In this document: piece by piece, positions 42,290 to 49,300 of the stretch
Numbering within the stretch: position 1 is the stretch's first letter
Layout of the letters: every line of letters begins with the position of its first letter
Source of the DNA: Neolewinella xylanilytica
GTDB taxonomy: Bacteria > Bacteroidota > Bacteroidia > Chitinophagales > Saprospiraceae
Assembly: GCF_002934605.1 (NCBI RefSeq)
Contig: NZ_PTJC01000006.1
Location: forward strand, 1,736,001-1,800,000
Length of the DNA: 64,000 nucleotides
Direction of reading: 5' to 3'
Made by a program: the position numbers and the translations under genes
Notes under the pieces: model-generated
Told to the model about the DNA's origin: nothing
What the model saw: the letters and a program-made list of their open reading frames with translations, nothing else
The model's database searches: none

Positions 42290-43252
42290 TTACATTTCGG
42301 CGGCAATCTGCATGCCGGTATACGCCAGATAAACCAGGAGGAGCAGGGCAGCTTCCCAGCGGTCTAGTCTGCGACGGCCACCCAGAAACATGGCGACGAA
42401 TAGGAAAAGCGTACCCCCGATCAGTAGAAAGATTTCGCGGTTAAAGGATGCATTGTAGCCGATGGGCTGCACGATCGCGCTCACGGCAATGATGAGGAGC
42501 ACGTTGAAGATGTTGGAGCCCACTACGTTACCGATGGCGATATCACTGTTTTTCTTGAGCGCCGCTACGGCTGAGGTAACCAGTTCGGGCAGGGAGGTAC
42601 CCGCCGCGATGATGGTCAGTCCGATAATCTTTTCGCTTACGCCCAGGCTGGTCGCAATGGTAACGGCATGATCGACCACCAGTTTGCCACCGAGAACTAA
42701 GCCCACCAGACCGAAAACGATCAGGGCGGTAATTTTTACCCCGGAAGGGTAAGCAGCTGACGGAGAATCCGCTACCGTCGGTTCCGACTGTATTTGCCGG
42801 AATATATAGAAGAGGAAGGTTAGGAAAAGGGCAATTAGCAGCAGGCCATCCGTCCGGGAAAGGAGTAAGTCGGATGATCCTACGTAAAAGTCGTTCGAGA
42901 GCAGCAGTAGCAGGACAGCTACGCCGAGTGACATCGGAATTTCGTTCCAGACGGTACTTCGCTGTACGGTGATCGGTAAGATCAGGCCGGCAATGCCCAG
43001 GATAACGAAGAGGTTGAAATTGTTGCTCCCCACTACGTTGCCGTAAACGATATCGGAATACCCCTGAACCGAGGCAATCAGATTTACCACCAGTTCGGGC
43101 GCCGAAGTGCCGAAGGATACGATCGTAAGACCGATCACGAGGTCGGATACCCGGTACTTTCTGGCGAGGCTGGAGGCCCCGTCGACCAACCAGTTGGCCC
43201 CGAAAATAAGGAGGACAAAGCCCACGGCAATCAATCCGAGTGAAAGTAGCAT
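42290..43252 (-). CDS. Calcium/sodium antiporter (CaCA superfamily, YrbG-like)
   Basis: A 320-residue membrane exchanger with ten helices in two inverted halves. Each half has the alpha repeat: FGTSAPELVVNLIASVQGYS with YGNVVGSNNFNLFVILG in the first, and AAGTSLPELVTSAVAALKKN with IGNVVGSNIFNVLLIIAV in the second, carrying the ion-binding glutamates. Family members exchange sodium or protons for calcium across the inner membrane. It is transcribed alone; downstream is a 508-base gap and upstream a long non-coding region before tRNA-His. No regulatory site was recognised. Confidence 0.95.
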   Translation of the reverse strand: MLLSLGLIAVGFVLLIFGANWLVDGASSLARKYRVSDLVIGLTIVSFGTSAPELVVNLIASVQGYSDIVYGNVVGSNNFNLFVILGIAGLILPITVQRSTVWNEIPMSLGVAVLLLLLSNDFYVGSSDLLLSRTDGLLLIALFLTFLFYIFRQIQSEPTVADSPSAAYPSGVKITALIVFGLVGLVLGGKLVVDHAVTIATSLGVSEKIIGLTIIAAGTSLPELVTSAVAALKKNSDIAIGNVVGSNIFNVLLIIAVSAIVQPIGYNASFNREIFLLIGGTLFLFVAMFLGGRRRLDRWEAALLLLVYLAYTGMQIAAEM

Positions 43253-43665
43253 ACCCGATAAATTTGGCGCTTTTTAACCGACGCGGCCCCGATCTCTTGG
43301 AACCGTTGGCAAGCTGGAAGCGAATGTACCCTGCCGGCGGCCGTCTTCGCTGCGGCGCGCTGGAATTATCTTTTCGGACACGTAGCTCCCGTTTTCCGCC
43401 TCCCCAAACCACCGTGTCACCCAGGTTAAAAAGCTGCTAGGGAAATCCATCTGGTGCAGCGTTGCTCCCGTCAGCCAAAAGTCAGGAGCCGGTTTTGCTT
43501 GTTTGTGGGTAGCCGGTGGGGCATCGCCATTCACGCCGGGACCTACTTAGGGTGAAAAAGTACCTAAGTCGCAATTCCACGTCAAGGCTGCCGTTTGATG
43601 TATAGACACTATTTAGTTTGACAACACATTTTCGCGGCTACATAACTTGAGAGATAATTACGCAA
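43253..43665. other. Non-coding stretch between the antiporter gene and a strong terminator
   Basis: No gene recognised. It has an inverted repeat ACTTAGG/CCTAAGT at 43545-43569 around 11 bases and, further on, TTTG at 43594-43597 and TAGTTTG at 43614-43620, which could be a weak promoter for a short plus-strand RNA that ends at the 43666-43699 terminator. That is a hypothesis only. Confidence 0.35.
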
Positions 43666-43699
43666 CGCCCCGCCTGAACTCAGGCGGGGCGCTTTTTTT
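43666..43699 (+). terminator. Strong intrinsic terminator without a visible upstream gene on its strand
   Basis: Perfect 12-base arms CGCCCCGCCTGA / TCAGGCGGGGCG enclose a two-base loop and are followed by C and seven T. On the plus strand this is textbook; on the minus strand the following sequence is not T-rich. There is no known plus-strand gene in the 1.9 kb before it. Confidence 0.85.
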
Positions 43700-43712
43700 C
43701 TTGTTTTCGTTC

Positions 43713-43732
43713 GGGCGGCGGAGCGCAGGAGC
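43713..43732 (+). repeat. Dispersed GC-rich intergenic motif, copy d
   Basis: GGGCGGCGGAGCGCAGGAGC, 18 of 20 matches, followed by CATGGATATCCCG, which resembles the sequence after copy i near 63.8 kb. Confidence 0.65.
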
Positions 43733-43838
43733 CATGGATATCCCGACGATTTAGCCAACCAATCCCGGGCGGCCACGCCGGCGGGGAGAGCGGTTTCGTT
43801 GCCCGGTAACACACTGCCGGGTTTGCCAAAAACAAAAA

Positions 43839-43873
43839 ACCGCACCTTCATCCGACGAGGATGAAGGCGCGGT
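43839..43873 (-). terminator. Terminator of tRNA-His
   Basis: A 15-base stem with one mismatch (A39 with C68 in the last two digits of the coordinates) around the loop GACGA; on the minus strand a T-rich tract (complement of AAAAACAAAAAA at 43828-43839) follows. It lies 5 bases beyond the end of tRNA-His. Confidence 0.85.
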
Positions 43874-43878
43874 CTGGG

Positions 43879-43953
43879 GGTGGAAGACCGGGTTCGAACC
43901 GGCGACCTCTGGAATCACAATCCAGCGCTCTAACCAACTGAGCTACAACCACC
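43879..43953 (-). tRNA. tRNA-His (anticodon GTG)
   Basis: The cloverleaf is read on the minus strand: D-arm AGCTCAGTTGGTTAGAGC, anticodon stem CTGGA/TCCAG with loop TTGTGAT (anticodon at 43916-43918), variable loop, T-arm with GGTTCGAACC. The extra G at position -1 and C at 73 that mark tRNA-His are present. CCA is not encoded (CCC follows). In the acceptor stem, GGTGGTTG faces CTTCCACC, so positions 5-68 and 6-67 are both T opposite T, a tandem mismatch that is odd for a functional tRNA. A TACCTTTG box precedes it and a terminator follows. Confidence 0.93.
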
Positions 43954-43982
43954 AGATTAAGCTGCTTTCTTGGAAAGCGACG

Positions 43983-43990
43983 CAAAGGTA
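43983..43990 (-). promoter_or_regulatory. TAnnTTTG -7 box of tRNA-His
   Basis: Minus strand TACCTTTG, 29 bases before G(-1) of the tRNA, a sensible spacing for a short 5' leader to be removed by RNase P. Confidence 0.5.
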
Positions 43991-44002
43991 AAAAGTTCCT
44001 GC

Positions 44003-44806
44003 TTACCGCGAAAGCTCCGGGCAAAATTTCTTCATTGCTTCTTGCATTTGCCGTTGTAACCCGCGCGCCGCCGCCCCGGGATCTTCCGCGTAGAGGATAC
44101 CCCGGCTGCTGTTGACCAGTAGTCCACAGCTGGGGTTCATTCCGTAACGACAGACGGCCGCCAGGTCCCCCCCCTGAACACCGATGCCCGGCACCAGGAA
44201 AAAGTGGTCCGGACAAAGATCCCTCAGTTCGGCAAACTTTTCGGCCTGGGTGGCACCACATACGAACATCAGGCGATCCGGGTCGCCCCATTCCGCTACC
44301 CGGCGCATCACCTTGGCGTATAAGGGTACATTGTCTCCTTCTTGTACGGTATGCTGGAAATCCGCGCTACCGGAATTGCTTGTGAGGGCGAGGACGATCG
44401 CCCACTTTCCGGGATAATCTAGAAAGGGACCGACGCTATCCGCTCCCATATAGGGTGCTACGGTAATGGCGTCCGCGCCGAGGGTATCGAAGGCAAAGCG
44501 GGCGTAATAACGGGAGGTATTTCCGATATCGCCCCTTTTGGCGTCGGCGATCACGAAATGGTCTTTGCCAATGTAAGCGATCGTTTCCTGCAGGATAAGC
44601 ATCCCGTCGATTCCCAGCGCCTCATAAAACGCGGTATTGGGTTTGTAGGCTACGCAATAGTCACGGGTCGCATCGATAACGGATCGATTGAAAGCGAGCA
44701 CGTCCCCGTTAAAGGACGGGGGCATCTTGTCGGGATCCGGATCTAGACCGACGCACAAGAAGCTTTGCTTTTCCACGATCCTTCGAACCAATCCTTCCTT
44801 ATCCAT
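44003..44806 (-). CDS. pyrF: Orotidine 5'-phosphate decarboxylase, type 2
   Basis: A 267-residue enzyme making UMP from OMP, the last step of pyrimidine synthesis. QSFLCVGLDPDPDKMP opens the barrel, the catalytic lysine/aspartate network is DAKRGDIGNTSRYYARF (K90 in the block 88-95), VAPYMGADSVGPFL and FLVPGIGVQGGDL follow, and NSSRGILYA is the phosphate-binding end. Length and motifs are of the longer type 2 group. The start MDKEGLVRRIVEKQ is chosen; the upstream open frame overlaps the KTSC gene. A TACCTTTG box lies at 44825-44832, 18 bases before the ATG. tRNA-His follows 50 bases downstream but has its own promoter. Confidence 0.96.
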   Translation of the reverse strand: MDKEGLVRRIVEKQSFLCVGLDPDPDKMPPSFNGDVLAFNRSVIDATRDYCVAYKPNTAFYEALGIDGMLILQETIAYIGKDHFVIADAKRGDIGNTSRYYARFAFDTLGADAITVAPYMGADSVGPFLDYPGKWAIVLALTSNSGSADFQHTVQEGDNVPLYAKVMRRVAEWGDPDRLMFVCGATQAEKFAELRDLCPDHFFLVPGIGVQGGDLAAVCRYGMNPSCGLLVNSSRGILYAEDPGAAARGLQRQMQEAMKKFCPELSR

Positions 44807-44824
44807 TACCGGTGATTTTGCCGG

Positions 44825-44832
44825 CAAAGGTA
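44825..44832 (-). promoter_or_regulatory. TAnnTTTG -7 box of pyrF
   Basis: Minus strand TACCTTTG, 18 bases before the ATG. It lies just past the stop codon of the KTSC gene. Confidence 0.45.
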
Positions 44833-44838
44833 GGTTGA

Positions 44839-45102
44839 TTACTTCATGAAGGTGTAGTTCAGGGCACCGTACGACTTTCCAACGCGGCGGAAAGGGTGGC
44901 GGGCTTGAATCTTGAAGCGGATACATACATCCGGATAGGCCGAACGAAGTAACTCGTTATACAGGGTGACGGGTACATTGCGGTAAGCGATGGTCGTCGG
45001 CCCGCTTAGGTAGGTGAGGAAGAGCGTTTCCGTGTCCGGATTGTAATGGGCTTTACTTACAATTTCGCTGTCCTTCCCAAATAAGTGATTTTGCATGATC
45101 AT
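44839..45102 (-). CDS. KTSC domain small protein
   Basis: An 87-residue protein with a KTSC domain: SKAHYNPDTETLFLTYLSGP, TTIAYRNVPVTLYNELLRSA and a basic C terminus HPFRRVGKSYGALNYTF. KTSC domains occur alone or at the end of bacterial and phage proteins; a role in RNA binding has been suggested for some relatives, but the function is unknown. Two ATG codons (45102 and 45096) are possible starts. Directly upstream is a 9-base perfect inverted repeat that may control it. It is transcribed towards pyrF. Confidence 0.8.
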   Translation of the reverse strand: MIMQNHLFGKDSEIVSKAHYNPDTETLFLTYLSGPTTIAYRNVPVTLYNELLRSAYPDVCIRFKIQARHPFRRVGKSYGALNYTFMK

Positions 45103-45130
45103 TCAGGTTAGGCGTGTAGGTCTAACCTGA
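45103..45130. promoter_or_regulatory. Perfect inverted repeat at the start of the KTSC gene
   Basis: TCAGGTTAG (45103-45111) and CTAACCTGA (45122-45130) are exact complements separated by ten bases. The inner edge touches the upstream ATG. It may be an operator or an mRNA hairpin that hides the start. Confidence 0.5.
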
Positions 45131-45212
45131 GATCCCCGTCGTACGTTCGCAGGAGTGTGAAAAATTAGAACAAAAAAGCGAATTAATTTTGTATGCCACT
45201 ACAATTGTTAGT

Positions 45213-45231
45213 AAATGTCACTATGACATTT
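45213..45231. promoter_or_regulatory. Inverted repeat between the KTSC and SprF-like genes
   Basis: AAATGTCA-CTA-TGACATTT, 8-base perfect arms. It lies 14 bases past the SprF-like stop codon. Could be a weak terminator for the sprB-sprF unit or a repressor site; no T-run decides it. Confidence 0.4.
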
Positions 45232-45245
45232 TTATCGGCCTTCTT

Positions 45246-46328
45246 TTAAAAAGTAGGGCAGCGAACCCGGCTGGGGTACGCCGCTTCCTGTCGATAGGCA
45301 ATACTAATTTCAAAACCTCCACGGCTATTGGTGACGGGATTGAGGTCACCCGTACGTAAATCGTAGCTCACGCCAATCTGCACCCGCTCCATTTCCAGCG
45401 CGGCCAGCACGATTAAGGAGGATAACCCACTACCGCTTCCCTCCTGGGCCGCTAATTGCCCGTAACTACCCAGGCGCAGGGCGATTTCGCGCCACTCCCG
45501 CTGGGTATACCGAAGACTCCCCCCGAGGAGCAGGGTCTGACTGGGACCCTGACTGGACCAGCGAAAGGAGGGAAGGAAGGTTGAAAAGTGGGCTCCCAGG
45601 GGAATTTCACCACCACCGTGGATAACGTAGCGGCGGTAGAGTACGTCCTGGCTTTCAGGCAACGGAGAGACATTCGGTTCGTTCAGGTGGTAAGTCGCCC
45701 CCCCGAAGTACGCGCTACGTCGATCGCCGAGTGAAGCAAACCAGGCCAGGCCGGCGTTCATGTCCACGTACACGTCGCCGCTCATGCCACTGAAGGCTTC
45801 CTTACTTGGCAAGCTTCGATCCAGGTAGGCTTGCCGGCTCGCCGGGTCGACAAAGTATTGCTCGGAGAACCATACTTTATTCAGGTCGAAACCCCGCTGG
45901 CCAACTCCGAGCTGGGCGCCCCCGCTCAGGTAATGCGCATTGCGTTTTCCGCGGCCGTAGCCCGCCAGTTGCTGCTGGTAGCTGGCACTCAGGAGGCCCT
46001 GGCTGCGGACGTAATCGCTGGAGCCGGCCTGGTCGTGTTGGATCAATAAGCCAAATCCGGCAAAATTTCCCCGGTTGACGGGTCGGCGGATATCCACGGC
46101 GGCGGCCACGCTACGGTAAGCTTCGTCGGTCGTCAGTCGGGTATACAGTTCCTGGTAGTTTAGCTGCAGCCGGAGCTGACCGTCCATTACCCCCGTCAGG
46201 GCCGGATTCGTCAAGAGGGGCGTGGCGCCGAGTTGTTTAAATAATGCATCCTGGGCCCGCCCCGCGGTCCAGAGGAGGCAAATGACCAGGAACAGCCCGT
46301 AGCGTGGTGGTATTCGGTACGTGGCCAT
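45246..46328 (-). CDS. PorP/SprF family outer-membrane protein
   Basis: A 360-residue barrel of the PorP/SprF family of the type IX secretion system. After the signal peptide (LFLVICLLWTAGRAQ) the mature start DALFKQLGATPLLTNPALTG is the family signature, followed by LRLQLNYQELYTRL, NFAGFGLLIQHDQAG and the GLLSASYQQQL strand; the end FEISIAYRQEA closes the barrel. In Flavobacterium johnsoniae SprF is encoded next to SprB and is needed to get SprB to the surface. Here the gene starts one base after the stop of the giant SprB-like gene, so this barrel is very likely its dedicated secretion partner. Confidence 0.93.
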   Translation of the reverse strand: MATYRIPPRYGLFLVICLLWTAGRAQDALFKQLGATPLLTNPALTGVMDGQLRLQLNYQELYTRLTTDEAYRSVAAAVDIRRPVNRGNFAGFGLLIQHDQAGSSDYVRSQGLLSASYQQQLAGYGRGKRNAHYLSGGAQLGVGQRGFDLNKVWFSEQYFVDPASRQAYLDRSLPSKEAFSGMSGDVYVDMNAGLAWFASLGDRRSAYFGGATYHLNEPNVSPLPESQDVLYRRYVIHGGGEIPLGAHFSTFLPSFRWSSQGPSQTLLLGGSLRYTQREWREIALRLGSYGQLAAQEGSGSGLSSLIVLAALEMERVQIGVSYDLRTGDLNPVTNSRGGFEISIAYRQEAAYPSRVRCPTF

Positions 46329-46329
46329 G

Positions 46330-49300
46330 TTAGCGGATTAAGGTAGTTTGACCGGACAGTAATTCCCGGGAACCGTCCTCGTGTTCCACTTCCAGTTTGA
46401 AGATGTACACCCCGGAGTCGAGTTCCTTGCCACGCTCGTTGCGACCGTCCCACCCCGCATCCTCATCGTTTACAGGAAAGTCCTGGCCGGTATATAACCA
46501 GCCCCCCCAGCGATCGAAAATGGAAAAGGATATCACGTGGGTTCCCGGCCGACCGTGCACCAAAAGGCGGTCGTTGTTGCCGTCATCGTTGGGGGTGAAG
46601 GCCGTCGGGACCGCTACCTCGCGGACCTTGCGTACCCGCACTCGCACCCTGTCTTCAGCCAAGCAGCCGACCGCATCCATCAACGCCAGTCGATAGTCTA
46701 TCTCGTACTGCGGTTTCGCCGTAGGTGCTGGGCAGTCGGTACAGCTTAGCGTGCCCTCGTAGCTCGCCTCCCAGGCATAATCGAGGTCACCCCCCCCGCC
46801 CAGGATATCGGCGGATAAAACCAGGCTGTCTCCGAAAAGAATCTCGCGATCCGGTCCTAGGTCCACCGAAAATAGGGGGCCGTCCTCGATGGTCACGATC
46901 CGACTGACGGTACAACCCAGCACGTCCCTTGCGTATACGGTGTAATTGCCACCCCCCAAACCGGAAAAGGTGGAAGCTTTTGTGTAGCGTTCATCGTCCA
47001 GACTGAATTCGAGAGGAGCCTGCCCGCCCACGGCCGTGAGATCGATGCGACCGTTGTATTCCCCGCCGCATACGGGCCCCTGGGTGGAAATGTCAAGGAT
47101 GATTTGCTCGGGAGCGGCAATGGCGTAACCCACTTCCTCGCGACATCCTTTTGCGTCGGTTACGGTGAGTCGGTATTCCCCGGGATTCAGTCCGGTGATT
47201 TTGGGTTCCGAACTACCGGTAGACCACGCGAAGCCGTAGGCACCGTTGCCCCCCGAGGGGGTTATTGACAAACTGCCGTCACTGGCTCCGAAGCAGCTAA
47301 CCGGTTGGATCGTTTCCGATAGGCGCAACAATGCCGGCCCCGGGAGGGGAAGCAGGGTGTCAAAAGTGCAGCCGATGGCGTCGGTCATCGTCAGCGCATA
47401 CGCACCAGCCGGGCGCTCGACGATGGCCGGCCCCTCGGCAAAGCCGGTATTGGCTCCCCACTGATAAGTGAAGGACGTTCCCTGCCGGTTGGATGCCGAA
47501 AGAATGCGGAGCGCCCCGTCGCGATCCCCGAAACAGGTGACGGGCGTGGTCTCCAGGTCGATCGACCAGGGTACATGCGCCTCCGTAGTGTACGTAGCCA
47601 CTCCCGCACAGCCCTCGGCATCCGTCATGGTGACGGTGTAGGTGGTGGCAGGCTGCAACTGGGAAAGCCTGGATCCGTTGGCCCCCGTCGACCAGCGGTA
47701 CGCAAAGTAGTTGCCCGGTGCCCGCGCTTCCAACGTTCGGTCGTAAACGGATCGGCATGCATCTCCCGAAGCGAGCGTTATCGTGGGTATGATCTGCGGA
47801 CGGCTCACTGTCTCGAAGTCGTAGAGGTAGGTGCAACCGCTTTTGTCCGTTACCTGTACGCTGTTGAGACCGGCGGGCAGGGTAAAGGCAGTAGCGCCGG
47901 TTTCTCCGTTGCTCCAGACGTACCGGTAGTCTCCGTTACCCCCTCTGGCCAGTACCGTAGCCTGATTGGTTCGCGTGGCAAAGCACCCCGCAACTTCGTT
48001 GACCACCCGGGCCGAAAGGGGGATATCGGGTTGGGAGATGGTCGCCTCGGCCGTTTGCCGGCAGCCATTGGCGTCCGTCACCGTAAGACTATAGGTTCCC
48101 GCCGGCTGGGAAACCAGCGACGGATCCGTGGAACCATCGCTCCACCGGTAGGCGTAGGGAACCGACCCGCCCTGGATCATCGGAACGATCTCCCCGTCAC
48201 TACCGCCGCGGCAACTTACGTCCCGTACCGTGAGGTCCAGGGTCAGGAGGTCGGGGCTCGGCACGGTTACCGTGGCCGTAGCGAAGCAACCCGCGGCGTC
48301 GGTAACCGTCACACCGTAGTTGCCGGCCAGGAGATTTTCGGCGGTGCTTCCCGAACGGCGGTCGTTGTCGCTCCAGGCGAATTCGTAGCCGCCGTATCCC
48401 CCCTCCACACGCAAGCGGATGCTGCCATCCGCTTCTCCGAAGCAACTAACGGCAATGGTGGTATCGATCGCGACGGTAATCCCGGGGGGAGGAGCCACCT
48501 CGTAGGTAAACGCTTTGGTACACCCGTTGATCGTGGTCACGGTCAGTTCATACTGACCGGCTTCCAAGCCGGCAAGGTCGCGGGTAACCGCCCCCGTGCT
48601 CCAGGTATAGCTGCTTACGGGAGTAGCCGTCAGCGGTCTTAGGATGATGCTCCCGTCCGGTTGGTCCGCACAGCCGTGGTCGATCGTGGCTTCGTAATCG
48701 ACCTCCGCGCTTAACGGTTCGATGCGGTAATCGATGCGCTGGCTACAGCCTCGGGAGCTAGTCGCCGTAAGGGTATACGTGGCCGCTTCCGAAGGGGTTA
48801 GCGTGGGATTCGGACAATCGGTGCAGCTCAACTCGTCGTTGCCCGCACTCCAGGAGTAACTTAGGGTGGGGCGGTCAACCAGTTCCACGGACCAGGCTAC
48901 GAGTTCGCCGCTTAATTGCCCGGAAGCGTCATCGATGCGTAGCGCCCACTCGCCATTCAGCGCCTGGCCGACCAGTACGTTCCAGTTGAGTCCGTCCCCG
49001 GGGCGGAAACAATTATCGATCCGGGTACCGTTTGTCGATCCTCGGGGCACCAGCACGAAGGGGGTACCTCCCGGGGGAATAAGCGCTATTTCCACGCCGC
49101 TCAGTGGCAGATCGGCCGTAAGTTCCAGGCAGACACCGGCCAACTGATCCGCCAACGGTTCGGCAAACACGGCGGGCGCCTGATCCGAGATGCGGAGGAA
49201 GCTGGTGTGGGATCCGGTCAGTGGCTGCCGCACCTGGGCTTGCCACCGGACAAGCGTATCGAAAGCAAAGGCTTCGCTTAGATCCAGCTGGACCTCCTGC

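Noticed and set aside
43274-43534. Small minus-strand gene of 86 codons upstream of the antiporter
   Set aside because: No family similarity, no promoter box at its start, and composition not different from chance open frames nearby.
43666-43699. Terminator of tRNA-His
   Set aside because: A better minus-strand terminator (43839-43873) lies directly after the tRNA; the 43666 hairpin has its T-run on the plus strand.
47575-48642. Long open frame opposite the SprB-like gene (355 codons, plus strand), and similar ones opposite ccmF (58510-59985), ggt (18284-19273) and the aminotransferase (14490-15548)
   Set aside because: All lie antisense to genes with clear family motifs, have no recognisable domains and arise from the codon bias of a GC-rich genome.
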